64,000 bases of DNA from Ichthyophis bannanicus (GCA_033557465.1 CM066045.1:136483596-136547595), one strand, 5' to 3'; shown: positions 44,380 through 57,214, numbered from the stretch's first letter. A program made the numbers and translations. The notes: a model not told the origin generated them from the sequence alone.

Positions 44380-47175
44380 CATCAATTCCCACCCGATCAG
44401 AAACAAAATCCCCATTATCAGAGATCTACTTACATAGTATGCGTAACAGAGACATGGGTCATATAAACAGACAACGTTCTCCTAAACCAACTCATACCGG
44501 GTGACTATGACCTGTACCACTGTCCACAATTCCAGTGAAGAGGTGGAGGCGTAATGATCATATCCTAAACAAACCTCAATTTCTGATACCTCTCAATTTC
44601 TGATACCTCAATTTCTGCAACAGAGAGCACAAATGATAACTATACCCTCACCATAACAAACAAGCAGTTAACCATCTTCCTCACATACAGAACACCAACC
44701 ACAACCTCCACTAATCTATCCAACATCTTGGACAAAGTACTCAGAAACACAAAAGTGAACAAAGACTTCCTTGTCTTAAGAGATTTCAACCTCCCAGCAG
44801 TACAACCAGACAATGCTAGCTCATTTTTGGAAGCAGTGTCAGGCATGGACCCTAGACAGGTCATACTCACACCCACACATGAAAAGGGCAACACCCTCGA
44901 TCTGATCTTCAACAACAACCACACAACACACCCAGGCCCCCCCCACTCAATACAAACCCATTTGGTACCTTGGTCAGACCCACAAATTAATCAGCTTCTC
45001 CCTCCCCCTTACTAATCTCCACCAACCAACCAGAAAATGCTTCAAGCAGTTCAACAAAGAAAAGTTCTTAGAAGACATCTTTCCTCAGCTTAAGACAAAC
45101 TCAAAAGACTCCTACATACTCGCAGATAACTGGAACCACATCACTGAAAAAGCCGCTACTATAATGACCACTTCACAACACCCGCACAAGAAATTCTCCA
45201 AAACTCCATCCCTTTGTGTGCTTAATACAACTCTGAAAACTTGAATGAAAATGGCAGAAAACAAAAAACAAGGAAGACAGACTTAACTTTCTAAAACTAT
45301 TAAATGACTATAATTCTGCAACAGACAAAACCAGTTCAAATATCACACCAAACTGCTCAACTCCTCAATCAATCATCCAATAGAACGCTTTGACCTCAAA
45401 CAACTGACAAAGAGACCAGACAGCACCAAGCAAGTCGTCACAATTACCCTCCAACAACTGGTAGTTCACTACAAGAAACTCCACCCTGCCAGATCCAGAC
45501 TCCCCCCCCCCCCTCTCCACCAGAACCACCCACATGATCCCATGGTCATCCTTTGACAGCATCAGCAAAGAAAACATTGAAACCATCATCCATCACTCAG
45601 CACAACTACTTACCTCTTGAACCATGCCCAATCAACTGGATTGAGGCAGCTAAGAAGGAACTCAGCCCCACACTCACCAAAATCACCCAGCAAGCACTCC
45701 AGCAAGGTCAAATGCCTGGTTGCCTTAAAATCTCTTCCTTTGGACCCACCTCAGAGAAACCTGACTTACACCCCTCTGACTCAGCTTCCTATAGGCCAAT
45801 AGCCAGCTTCCCCTTTACTGCCAAACTCATAGAGAAAACCATTCAGCAACAACTCCAGGATCAAATCTACAGAAACAACCTCTTTGACTCACAGTAACAT
45901 GGATTTCACCCTCTGCATGGAGTAGAAACCCTGATGGTCTCCCTCATCAACACCCTAATAAAAGGCATACAAAACACCACTCAAGGATACCTACTAATTT
46001 TCCTGGATATCTCTGCAGCTTTTGACATTGTCAACCACAATATACTCCTTTACCATCTTCAGTCTGCCAGAATCCAAAGCACAGTTCTCCAGTGGTTCAA
46101 ATCCTACCTAACCAACAGGCACCAACAGATAAAAATTGGCACATACACTTCTACTCCATATCACCAAACACAAGGAATACCCCAAGGATCCACCCTATCA
46201 GCACTCTTCTTCAACCCCTCTGCTCAGTCATCAAACCCCCAACCTCAAACTCCACTTCTACGCAGATGAGATCATGCTATATGGCACATTCAACATGGAG
46301 CACCCTCCTACTCTAATCATCAAGAATGCTTTGCTGACGTCTCCAACTGGCTAACAAACAACAACCTAAGAATCAACTATAAAAAAAACAGAAGCCCTAT
46401 TCATAACAAAAGACAACACATCCTCCATCCCAACTTTCCTAACCCTAAACAACACTCAAGCGAAAGTCCAAGCAGAAGTGAAGTATCTTAGTTAAACTCT
46501 CAATCAATATCTCTCCTTCAAAACCAAAATAAACATAATTGCCAAAGCAAAATACTACAAAGCAAAAACACTACAACATCTCTGACCACTCCTTGAACCT
46601 CCTGACGTCCGGTCAGCACTCCAAGCCATAATTCTTCCACACCTCGAATACTGCAACTCTATCTACCAGGGCCTCTCATAATCCACCCTATACCCTCTAC
46701 ACAGACCTCTCTACACAAAACAGCCCACATCCTCCAAGGAGCAACAAAACAAGACCACATTACACCCATCCCCAAACAACTGTATTGGTAACCTCTACCC
46801 AGCCACATAAAATACAAGACCCTTCTTCTGACTCAAAAAGCCATACATCCCCCCCTCCCTACTCACCTCCACACTTTGCTTCAAACCTCTCAACCTAACA
46901 GGGCCAGACAAGCATCTACAATACACACACACATTATTCCCCACGCCAGAACTAAATTCAACCAAGAAGCCTGTGAACGGGCCTTTCAACTCTATGCACT
47001 GTCAATTTGGAACACACTACTGGGCCCATTAAGAAACATCACTGATCTACTTATCTTCCAAAACACTTAAAGGCCCATCTCTTCTCTAAATACTTTAACT
47101 TCACTACATAATTCTCCCCTCTTCCCTCTCTTACACTTCTCCATAGAAACAAAACTCCATGCAATCTGACTTATA
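44380..47175 (+). pseudogene. L2 LINE ORF2, nearly complete but broken
   Basis: Endonuclease pieces: VTETWV (near 44449), LVLRDFNLPAVQ (44754-44800), GNTLDLIFNNNHTTH. Linker with YRPIASFPFTAKLIEKT (45790-45840). RT: LIFLDISAAFDIVNHNILL (45990-46050), KSYLTNRHQQ, GIPQGSTLSALFF, and the catalytic YADE box in another frame near 46258-46275 (family YADD). C-terminus NQEACERAFQLYALSIWNTLL (46960-47015). Several frameshifts and stops. The 3' UTR is cut at 47175 by copy D and resumes at 51141. Confidence 0.8.
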
Positions 47176-48335
47176 GGGGCATGTTTACTAAACTGCGTTA
47201 ACGTAGCAGTGGCTACATTAAGGTGCCTTAAGGCGCCCTAATGGTACATTCTGTACCATTAAGGCGCCTTAACAGCCCTCAATGCGCCTTAACGTTCCCG
47301 GCCGTGTTAAGTGCAGAAAAAGGTGGAGAGAGGGCGGGGAGAAGGGGTCATGGGCAGGGAGTGGGCGGGGAGAGTACCCTTTCACACTAACGTGGAGGAA
47401 TTAAGGGCTGAATCCTAACGCAACTGAAAACCAGGCATTAGCACACAATTGCAGGAGAGAGAAACCATTTCAGTCAGCAATGTACAGCAAAGCCAGGGAA
47501 ACCTACAAAAAGTGATGTGTGATACATGTGCACAGAACAAAAGGGCAAATAAACACTGAAAATGACCTGAACAAAATGTAAACAAACATAACCAAGCTGG
47601 CCAATAGTGATATGAATGGGAAACATCAAAAACACTACCGAGAAAGCTCCAAAAAAAGGATATTAATTTTGGAAGGGTCTATGCTCTGTCCCCATACAAG
47701 GTGAATGATCCCACAGTGAAATAGCACTGATCACGGTTTCCCCTTGTAATTGGACAGGTTTTCTATGGCGTGCACATGTTCTGCAACAGCAGGCTGGGCA
47801 TGTCAGAATGGGCAACTGGACAGATGCTGGAAAAGGGGATAAAGAGGGCCGCTGGCGGCACATGCTGTGGTGCAGCTGGGCCACAGTGTGGCCCAGGGTG
47901 ATGCCTAAGTGGCCCATAGGAATGCTGAAACAGTAAAGCAGCCAGACAGCAACTGATGAGGGCCCAACATGGGCACGAGTGTGTTTCCCACAGTGTCACA
48001 GGGGATAGTACCAAGCAGGTACCCCCAAGGGCACAGAATATTGGCAGGCGGTGCTGGGGGGAAGCGTGGACATCTATGCGGGCACCCCTACCCCAGAACC
48101 CGCACCATAGGCAGCCACCTACCGGCACACTGGATGGCCTGCGACTGCGCACCACCAGCACCACCAGCAGAAGGGCATGTCAGCATGGTGGCAGAGGGAT
48201 ACTGGCAGTGGAGGGGGCAGTGGCAGCTGCCCACAGCAGACCATGGCCTAGCCCTGTGTAGGTGGGTGCCATGCATTGCAACAGACAGGTCCTGTCTGAC
48301 GAACAGTCATGGTATCCCCAAGGACTGCACTATCT

Positions 48336-48412
48336 CTGTGGCAACACGGTGGTGCAGTACACACAGCCAGTGTGTTCAGGAGCAGAAAATCACAGGTTCA
48401 AGTCCCAACTGT
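48336..48412 (+). repeat. tRNA-like module in copy D, B box AGGTTCAAGTCCC
   Basis: GGCAACACGGTGGTGCAG as A-box region and CACAGGTTCAAGTCCC as B box about 45 nt later. It is followed by TACTAAAACATGG-type sequence. Same module as 3852-3934, 38203-38280 and 63700-63770. Confidence 0.6.
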
Positions 48413-48562
48413 GGTTCCTGCCAACCCAGTCCCCATATTTTACCCACTACTAAAACATGGTAATAAAGACAGAACCTTTATTGCAGATAACATAAACATG
48501 CCGTAAACGTCTATATTTTATCCTACAGAGCACAGACACCATAAACATGCGCAATACCTAGA

Positions 48563-48760
48563 GCAGAGTTTCCCAACTGCAGTCCTGGAGAGCCAAACAC
48601 CATTCAGGTTTCATGCTGTCTCTAATACAGATGTCTGTGCTGCATTTCTATGCACCACCCCCATGGTATGCAGATGTATCTCATGCATATTCATTAGGGA
48701 CAGCATGAAAACCCGAGCAGTGTTTGGCCCATCAGGAATGGAGTTGTGAACCTCTGCCCT
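48563..48760. mobile_element. Foldback MITE inside copy D
   Basis: Ends CAGAGTTTCCCAACTGCAG and ATGGAGTTGTGAACCTCTG are imperfect inverted repeats; internal TCATGCTGTCTCTAATACAG faces ATTAGGGACAGCATGAAA. About 198 bp. Homologous to 37877-38053. Confidence 0.7.
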
Positions 48761-48917
48761 AGAGCAGCGGCCAACAGGGGCAGACACACCTGCACCCACA
48801 GGCTCCAGTATCCAAAGCCTCCTGGAGAGGCAGGATGTTGGGCCCTGTGTGCATCTCCCAATACTAGCAATTACATACCCTAGCAATGCCACCCTAAACC
48901 TGGGAATACGGTACACA

Positions 48918-49248
48918 TTTATTTATTTTATTTATTTAGAAGCTTTTCTATACCGCGCTCTTTATTATCAGTGCGGTTTACATATAACAATTTGACTCTA
49001 GGGCAAGAGCAGAGCTGCCCTGAGTTTACATATAACAGGGAAGATAACATGGAGTTGAACTGGGGGAACTGTGTACATTTAAGCAGTGAAAGATGAGGAT
49101 AGGTGGCTATTTACAATAATGCACATCTGTAAGCTGGATTTAGACCAATTGATTGTTTATAATGTCTTCGGGTATATATTCCCATATTTCTGTCAATGCA
49201 TATTCTAGAGCTACTAGAGATCATAGTATTACTGTCGTGGCTTAATAT
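48918..49248 (-). mobile_element. L2-type tail insertion in copy D
   Basis: Absent from the matching place in copy C (near 37720), where GGGAATACGGTACATA runs straight on. On the minus strand it ends in ACCGCACTGATAATAA...GCGCGGT (48952-48977) and AAATAAATAAAATAAAT. It is a 5'-truncated L2 or a SINE sharing its tail. Confidence 0.7.
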
Positions 49249-50738
49249 CTACACATATATCAAGAGGTTGTTATGATTACTGGCAGATAGCAATTCCTAA
49301 GTTAAGCACAATCTGCTCATTGAGCTGTATCATACCAACCTCTCTGATGTCTGTGGAGTGTGTTTCAGGTCTGGTGTCTGACGGTGTTCACCACCCTGGG
49401 GATTGACCCCAACAGTATTGCGTACCATAGCCATGCCTGCACTATGCCCAGGACTGGTGCGGTGGCCAGGGCTGCCAAGAGCCTCTATAGTTGCACAATG
49501 CTGGCATAGGTGTGGGGGTGTGTGTCTGTCTATCCAGTGTGTGGTGTCTGCCAACACCTTCCTCAGCCCACACTGCTTGCACTGTTGCCAGTGTAAGCCT
49601 GCCAAGCTGCATAATGAGGAGCAAGGTACTGTGGGTATAGCCTGGACAGGGAGGCCTGGCCTGGATGCATTTGCACAGGGCATAGGACAATGGCTCGGAC
49701 ATTGTAGTGCCCGGCCACAACCTTCACAGACAGGGTGGCCACAGCATGTCTTGCGGGGGGGGGGGGGGTGGTGTCACTCTCACCCTGACTGAGCAGTGAC
49801 CACAGCATGGTCAGGTTCCCCCATAGTGCTATATAGTATTTCTCTCAAGTGTTATTTATGGGTTCTTTTTTCTGGAGCCCAATCACTGATTTAGCTGTTT
49901 GGTGTGTGTGTTCACATCCCCTCCAGGAACATGCACTATGGACTAGCTAGCAGACTGTCTGTAGTTAGTATGTGTATGGCTGGAACTCCTTGCAGGGTGT
50001 AGTGGCTGGAGGCTGTCAGATAGTGGTGGGGGGGCAGCTGAGCATCTCCAGGCCTACTGTCTGTCTGCCTTTGCCTTATGGATGTGTACAGATCTGCATT
50101 GCCTGCCCTGTAGGGTATCTGTTCCCCCAGAAAGACTGGGGTCGATGGTCCCCTCTACTGCCACCATTGCAGGGATGTAGACTGTGGATCTGTTGGTGGT
50201 GGATCCTGTTCCCCACCCTGACCCACAGGGGTGGGTTGAGTGGTGCTCATATAATCTGCTTTAGGGTCTGCATACCACCCTTAACGTATTCTGTGACCAT
50301 GGCACCCACACAGGATATGCACTATTCTGGGTGTATCATAGTCCACAAGGGCTAAACATGACTGGGGAATACAGATGGACACAGATGTATCCTATGTGTG
50401 TCTGCAAGGACTACCTATCACACACTGACACTGATGAGAATCTGTAGCACAGTCTATTTCAGCCATGCCATGTGCTGTGGACCTGGTGCTGGGCCCCCCA
50501 CTTCACCCTCAGGGTGAGCACAGGAACCACATGCTGTCACGGTCTGTAGCTACTCTGTGCCAGTAACATACATGGTCAGCTCCCCCTACCAGGTCGGGGT
50601 GCTATAATGGCGCATACCCCATCTTGTGATCAGACCCAGTGCATCATGGGTATGGGTGGGTCTGATAACCACAGCAGACAGCTTGTGTGGTCACCTGCAG
50701 TCTTTCTGTAGCCAGCCATCAGTATGTTAGACACTATA

Positions 50739-50803
50739 GAGCTGTAGCCCACTGGTTACATTGATGACTATAGAGGCAGAGGTTATGGGTTCAATTCCTT
50801 GTT
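50739..50803 (+). repeat. tRNA-like module in copy D, B box GGGTTCAATTCC
   Basis: GCTGTAGCCCACTGGTTA and GGTTATGGGTTCAATTCC. Counterpart of 9091-9163 and of 36091-36162 on the minus strand. Confidence 0.6.
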
Positions 50804-50899
50804 GTTCCCTCCTGTCCAGGGCAGATATTTTGCTTGCCTGTGACAGTCATATCTTTGCAGATCTGTGCTGCCAGCTACACAGTACCCCCTCCACAGCTA

Positions 50900-51052
50900 T
50901 CAACACTCCTTAAAATACGTTACAAGGCTGCTAATTAGGCACAGTACAAGGCGCCTTATACGGCGTGTTATAAGGTGCTTTATAAGGCAAGTAGGCACGT
51001 GCCTTCTACGGTGCCTTATAACACGCCTTTTAACGCGCCTTATCTGACACAC
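50900..51052. repeat. Cluster of TATAAGGCGCC-type palindromic repeats
   Basis: Units such as AAGGCGCCTTATACGGCGTG and TATAAGGTGCTTTATAAGGC in alternating orientation; several are perfect palindromes. Confidence 0.65.
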
Positions 51053-51140
51053 AGCTTTACTGCTGCCCCACCCACTCATTATATGGGCATCTCTACCTTT
51101 ACCGTGGAATAACATTACCGCAGTTTAGTAAACATGCCCC

Positions 51141-51255
51141 ATAGTGTATATAGTTTAACCAACGTCCCGCTGTATCTGATAACAGTTTTCTGTTCCATGT
51201 ACACTGCCTTGATCTGTGGAAGGGTGGTATATAAACCCAGCTAAATAAATAAATA
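51141..51255 (+). mobile_element. L2 LINE 3' end, continuing from 47175
   Basis: Carries the L2 tail stem ACTGCCTTGATC...GGGTGGT (51203-51228) and an AAATAAATAAATA terminus. It is the other half of the L2 3' UTR split by copy D. Confidence 0.75.
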
Positions 51256-51459
51256 GTTTGCCTAATAATGAAGCTAGTCTTGCATATTTTGGCTTAAAAC
51301 AGGCCGAGGATTTTCATTCTTTTCCATGCCTATTGTGATGTGAAAAATCAGCTCTCTCTCTTTTTGCCTTTTCACTACCCTCCCCCCCGCCCCCCCCTAA
51401 AAAAAGATGGTAGTTGTCAATCCCTAAAGCTATATAGATTCCATGCTGCTTGTCCCATT

Positions 51460-52582
51460 GGTAAGCAGTGGATTTCCCTGATCCTCTTTAATAATGGTTT
51501 ATAGACTTTTCCTCCAGGAACTTATCCAGACCTCTTTTGATTCCAGCTACACTAACAGCTTTTACTACATCCTCTGCTAATGAATTCCAGAGTTTGATTA
51601 TGTGTTGAGTGAAAAAATATTTTCACCGATTAGTCTTAAATATGCCACATTGTAGCTTCATTGGGTTTCCCCTAGTCTTTCTACTTTTTGAAGGAGTAAC
51701 AACCGATCTACATTTATACGTTCCACTCCATTCATTAGTTTATAAATGGTCACTCCTCTTTGTACCTTTTTAAATTCTGATATATCCTTTTTAAAATATG
51801 ATGACCAGAACTGCACACAATATTCAAGGTGTGGTTGCACCACGGAGTGATACAGAGGCATTATCCATGATGAAACCCACATCCTTTTCCTGGCTGGTGA
51901 TTCCTAATGTGGAATCTTGAATTATGTAACTATAGTTTGGGTTGTTCTTCCCTAAGTGCATAACTTTGCTTTTGTCCACTTTAAATTTCATATGCCATTT
52001 CAATGCCATCTCCCAATTTTTCAAAGTCCTCTTACAATTTTCACAATCCTCTTGCATTTTAAAAACTTTGAATAATTTTATGTCATCAGCAAATTTGATC
52101 ACCTCACTCATTATTCCCATTTCCATGTCATTTATAAATATGTTAAAAAGCAGGGGCCCCAGGACATATCCCTGGGGTATTCTACTATTTACTTTTCTCC
52201 ATTGAGAAAATTGTCCATTTAGCTGTACTCCAAGCTTTCTATCTTTTAACCATGTCCTAATCCATAATAGCACAATGGCTTTTTCCATGACTTTTTAATT
52301 TCTGCAAGAGTCTCTCATGAGGGACAGCAGCCTGGGACAGAAAGACCAGGGTTCAAATACCACAGACTCTCCTTGGGCAAGTCACTTATCCTTTCATTGC
52401 CTCAGGTACAAATTAGGTTGTAAGCTCACTGGGGACAGGGAAATACCTGCAGTAACTGATTGCAACTTGTCTTGAACTATTACTAGAAAGGCCTGAGCTA
52501 AAAATACAGGTTAAAAAAAATACAAAATACTTTGTCAAAGGCTTTCTGAAAATTCACATATATGTGTTCTATCAATTGGCCC
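51460..52582 (-). pseudogene. CR1-type LINE ORF2 3' half, interrupted by SINE and Gypsy-2
   Basis: Antisense frames: RTWLKDRKLGVQLNGQ, IPQGYVLGPLLFNIFINDM (52130-52200), FADDIKLF (catalytic box, near 52080-52105), LKWHMKFKVDKSKVMHLG, and the C-terminal part HLEYCVQFWSSYFKKD (about 51770-51830). It is interrupted at 52305-52517 by a SINE and at 52583 by Gypsy-2; upstream RT sequence lies at 58356-58650. Inactive. Confidence 0.8.
52305..52517 (+). mobile_element. MIR/CORE-like SINE
   Basis: CCAGGGTTCAAATACCAC carries a B-box-like GGTTCAAATACC. It is followed by the MIR signature CCTTGGGCAAGTCACTTATC and CATTGCCTCAGG, then a 3' part ending AGGTTAAAAAAAATAC. Inserted into the CR1 copy. Confidence 0.7.
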
Positions 52583-52586
52583 ACGT

Positions 52587-53723
52587 TGTCATGCCACCAT
52601 CAATCGCCTCTAGATTAGAGGGGCGTGGATTATTGAAGGAAATTTCTGCTGTATGCTTTTTCAGCTTTTTTTAAAACTATTTCCCTGCTATGCCCTCTGG
52701 GAAATGTAGTCCTTATTCAGCTGTATGAGTGCACCATGCAGAAAGCTGTAGTCAGGCTCAAGTAGGTAAGGCAAAATGACAGAAATTTATTATTTTTATA
52801 TACACAATAGTTCGATCATACCACACATAGGATTGTTGGTTCAGGACTCTTAAAAGCAGAGCATTGTCCAAAACATATTCAACCACAAAATGCAGTTTTA
52901 AAGGTTTTCTCTATTGCAGGATACACAGTCTTTACCAGCAAGCAATTATTGTATTCCCTTCTCAGTATTGCTGGGGTTAAAGCACAAAACAAAAACAATC
53001 ACATTTAAAGTCTGTGGTAAACTTCCCCTCTATAAACACATGGGGATCTCAGCCACCCTGCTTGGAATAAGGGTACCTTTTTCCTGGAAGCCTTTCTTTC
53101 AGGACTGGCTTGCTTTTTCTACATTCTCCAGGTTTACAGCTTGGCACAAGGAACAGTCCATGGGTGTGTCCTCCTCAAGCAGCTTCACCTTGGGCTCTCC
53201 CAGCTGCATAGGCTCTGACTCCCCACCTTGCTCACAGTGCTCAGCTAACAGCCTTCCAGGGAATCCTGGAGTCTCCCTTGTTCCTGGCTCCAAACTCTCC
53301 TGCAGCTGTGCTACATGCCAAATAGCACTCTCTCCAGCTGGAAGCTCCATTCCTCTGCTCTGCTCAGCCTGGCTTCCTGCTTCTTCTCTCCTCCTTTCTC
53401 TTTTCTACTAAATCATACTCTGCTCTGGATTTATACTTCCAGGGTTCTAGCTCCAACCCCACCCTACTCAGGTGACGGCAATCAGCCTGACTCCGGGCAC
53501 CTGAGTGCTTGAAGCATTCACTGCCTAAAGGGTTCTGAGCCTTGTATCCCCTCCCCTTCCTTCCATTAGGGGGAGCCTGAAATATTTTCCACGTGGAAGT
53601 TTTCTGATCCCTGGAGGTGTTTATGGCTTTCCTACCCTGATTTGGTGAAAGGGGGCCCTTTACTAGGGTGAATTCCCTGTCTCTTTGTCCTCCCCCAGAC
53701 TCCGGATAGGCCTCCTTGCCACA
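52587..53723 (-). repeat. Gypsy-2 3' LTR
   Basis: Starts TGTGGCAAGG on the minus strand, adjacent to the polypurine tract 53724-53735. The pol frame enters it and ends at 53364. A further short open frame (53350-53099) ends with a tail LLEEDTPMDCSLCQAV that resembles the C-terminus of Gypsy-1 pol. Confidence 0.9.
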
Positions 53724-56700
53724 TACCCCCCTACTAAAGATATTACGGGCTGGCGGAGGTTGTTGAAGCTCCTCTGAACAGTCCGTAATCCTGGATAAGG
53801 CATCTACATTGTGGTGTAGCTTCCCTGCCCGATGCTCTACCTTAAAATCAAAAGCTTGTGGGGCCATGTACCATCAGGTTAATCGTGCATTGTGGTTCTT
53901 CATCTGCTGGAGCCACTTCAAGGGTGCGTGATCGGTAACTAGCAGGAATTTTTGTCCGGTGAGGTAGAACCGGAGGGTCTCTATAGCCCATTTGATGGCA
54001 AGGCACTCTTTCTCAACCGTAGAGTAGTGTTGCTCTGCCGGGGACAACTTCCTACTAAGGAACATCACAGGATGCTCATTTCCTTTATGCTTCTGGGACA
54101 AGACAGCCCCTAAGCCTACCTCTGAGGCATCCATCTGTACAATGAAGGGCTGCGTGAAATCCACCCCGCGTAACACTGGGGCCGTGCATAGCCGTTCTTT
54201 CAATCGGTTGAAAACCCTCTCCGCATCCAGGGTCCAACGGAGTTGATTTGGGCAATTCTTTTTTAACATGTCCGTAAAGATGGAGCTTTCTTCTGCAAAG
54301 CGTGCTAGGAACCTCCTGTAATAGCCGATCAGGCCTAGAAAGCTTCTTAATTGCTTCTTTGTTGTGAGACGAGGAAAGTTCTTGATGCTGTCCACTTTGT
54401 CAATCAAGGACTTAATCCTTCCCTGTCCTACCATATGCCCCAGGTATTTCACTTCTCACTTGGCGAAGGCACACTTGCTCGGGTTCAGGGTGAGGCCTGC
54501 CTGCCTCATAGATTGCAGGACAGCTTCAACCCTCGGAATATGTTCTATCCAACTACAACTGTGGATAATAATATTGTCTATAGATGCAAAATCATATTCT
54601 TGATGAGGACGCAGGACTTGATCCACCAGTCTCTGGCAGGTCGCTGCGGTGCCATGAAGGCCAAAGGGCATCCTCTTAAACTGGAATAGCCCAATCGGGG
54701 TGCTGAAGGCAGTCTTCGGCCGAGATTCCCTAGTCAACGGAATCTGCCAGTACCCCTTCATCATGTCTAGGGTGGTCAAAAATTGAGCCTGCCCCAAGTA
54801 GTCCAAAAGCTCCTTGATACGGGGCATCGGGTAAGCGTCGAATACCAAGATGACATTCACCTGTCTGAAGTCTATACAGAAGCGTAATGTACCATCCGGT
54901 TTTGGAACCAGAACAATGGGACTGCACCACGGGCTCCTTGATTCTTCAATGACACCCATCGCCAACATCTCGCGCACCTGTGCCACGACCTCCTGCTTTT
55001 TAACTTCTGGTAGGCGGTAGGGTCGTTGTCTGACCACCTTCCCCGGTGGCGTCAGGATCTCATGCACCACCAGTCAGGTTTCACCCGGGATCGGGGTCAG
55101 TACATCTGAGAACCTCTCCAATAGTCGAGCCAGATCCCATCTCTGGACCAACGATAATTCTTCCCCTACTTGGGGCTCCAGGTTTTTCCTGCAGTCTGCC
55201 ACTTGAGGTCCTAGGTCGTCCTTCTCAGTCTCCTCCATTCTCTCTCCACAGGTGGCTGTCAGGCTTTTCATCTCGGCCCCTACAATGGAACCAAATCCAG
55301 AGGCTCCTCGTTCTGTAGGAGACAATATGGGGACCTCTTCCAGTGGGGGAAACCCCACTCTCTCACACAGCAGCTGGGCAATCCGGTTGCCTACCTTCAC
55401 ATGGTAGTCTTTGTTGCCAAAATTAAACAGTAATACCTTTACACTCCCTCTATAATCAGGGTCGATCATCCCAGCCCCGACGTACAGAAAATGTTTCAGA
55501 GCCAGACCTGATCGCGGTGCTATCTGACCATAACATCCTATGGGCATCTCCATCTGAAGGCCGGTATCAATGAGAGCTTTTCCACGGCTGGGTATCACCC
55601 GATCTTTGGCGCTGCATAAATCATATCCTGTGGCTTGCGGGGACACCCTCCTGGGATCCTGGGCCTTTTCGGATACCTTACAAAATTTTAATATAAACTT
55701 CTGTTTAAGGGGAGCCACACCTCCCAGGGATTCTTTCCCTGGATTCTCAAAAAGAGGGCCAGGGACCACCGTGATCATCCCCTCCCCTTTTCTCCCAAGG
55801 CCTTTCTCTAATCCTTCCCTAAACTGGGGCCAATCCCTACCCAATACTAAATCATAGGGTAGTGTTCGAACCACTGCCACGAGAACTTCTTTCTGCACCC
55901 CCAACCCTTTTATCACTACTTTGTACACAGGGTAGAAAGAAGCAGCTCCATGAATGCACCTAATTTGGACCTGCCCTTCTGGCTTCCTCTGGCGAGACTC
56001 ATCCTGGGCCTCAATTGCCTGCCAAAGCTTTCGTGACACCATGCTTTGGTCGGCCCCAGAGTCGAGAAGAGCATGGGTAGTGACCCCCTGTATGTTAACA
56101 CTTAAGAGAAATCCCTCTCCTAGATGTTTCACATTGGTACCAGTTAATCCCATGCAGGCTTTGCATCGCCTCTGCAGGTGTCCCATCTCCCCACAACGAT
56201 AGCATTTTTTCTCAGCCCACTTACCCTCATGAGCAGACACACACGTTTTAAGACATTTTACATTATTTCCCTGTTTTTTTCCTGATAAATCAAAACTGGC
56301 TTCTGCCCCTACTTTTGGAGGGCCCACCTCTGGGGGAAACGCCAATTCAGCTTCCATGTAGCGCTCCGCCAAAAGGGTTGCCTCTCCTGTGCTCTGGCAG
56401 TTTTGCTGAATCAGAAAAGATTGTACCCTTTTTGGTACTGCAGCCATAAATTGCTCCAATATCACCATATCCACCACCATATCCATAGTTTTCCCTTCCG
56501 GGGCTAGCCACTTTAAAGCTAGACCTCGAATTCTCTGGCTTAAGGCCTTAGGTGTCTCTCCGGCCTTTAAGACCGTGGCTCTAAACATACAGTGATACAA
56601 CATTTTTGTTAACCCTAATCGGTCTCTAATTGCAGTTTTTTACTGCACTATAGTCCATGGCCTGGGCAGCTGGCATAGCCCTATATGCGGCTAGTGCTTC

Positions 56701-57066
56701 TCCTGTTAAGGAGGTTGCCAATCGCACTGCCCACTGGCTATCTGGCCAACCCATGGCTTGAGCCAACCTCTCAAATGACTCCAAGAAGTCATCTATGTCA
56801 TCATCAGGAGAAAGTTTTCCAAAATTAAATGCCCCGTTGGTGTGTGGGCCTGCTAGATTGTCCATTCGCGGCATTGCTGGTCCCTCTGGGGTTAGTGTTC
56901 CTCTACTTCCTTGCCTCTGGAAAGTAATAAGGGCCTCCACTAAGTCCAGGACAGGCTTTTGCTGTTCCCTCATAGCCGCCGCCGCATTCTCCTGCGCTAG
57001 CTGGGCCAACTCCTGCTGGTGTTGAAATTGAGTGGCTATCCATTGCATCAGCTCTTTTGGATCCAT
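53364..57066 (-). pseudogene. Gypsy-2 gag-pol polyprotein (disrupted)
   Basis: Start taken at MDPKELMQWI (57066). The gag frame is lost in a T-run near 56635 (frameshift), then is open from 56603. Domains: SCAN-like block, CCHC CYRCGEMGHLQRRC, protease LLDSGADQS, TGG Trp where Gypsy-1 has TGA, and dUTPase with all five motifs (TGYDLCSAK, PRSG, GMIDPDYRG, NRIAQL, RGASGFGS). RT begins after an in-frame TGA (about 55071) and has LDMMKGYWQ and SIDN at the catalytic box. A second TGA near 54453 and a third near 53868 lie in RT and RNase H. All three stops could be CGA to TGA changes (CpG decay). No integrase follows DALSR. Inactive. Confidence 0.88.
53724..53735 (-). other. Gypsy-2 polypurine tract
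   Basis: On the minus strand AGTAGGGGGGTA directly before the 3' LTR. Nearly the same as in Gypsy-1. Confidence 0.8.
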
Positions 57067-57195
57067 CTCCAGCGATACCTTGCTCCTGTGTTGACTCTCG
57101 AAGAGAAAAATAACGTTGTCTTTTCTGCCAACCTTCTGTGCTATCACTCTTGTAAGTGTATATCCTGGATGGTAGAAAATCCTGATTGGTAGAAA

Positions 57196-57213
57196 ATCCT
57201 CACAACTACGCCA
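57196..57213 (-). other. Gypsy-2 primer-binding site
   Basis: On the minus strand TGGCGTAGTTGTGAGGAT, one base after the 5' LTR. Shares its first nine bases with Gypsy-1. Confidence 0.7.
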
Positions 57214-57214
57214 C

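Larger units (their letters stand above)
47176..51140 (+). mobile_element. 4-kb TIR element family, copy D (cleanest copy)
   Basis: 3965 bp with left terminus GGGGCATGTTTACTAAACTG and right CAGTTTAGTAAACATGCCCC, perfect inverted repeats. Target duplication ATA at 47173-47175 and 51141-51143 within the 3' UTR of an L2. Contains a GC-rich left end with GTTAACG-type motifs, tRNA-like modules at 48336-48412 and 50739-50803, a foldback MITE (48563-48760), an L2-tail insertion (48918-49248), a poly-G run near 49756, and the palindrome cluster at 50900-51052. No transposase ORF is recognised. Confidence 0.88.
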
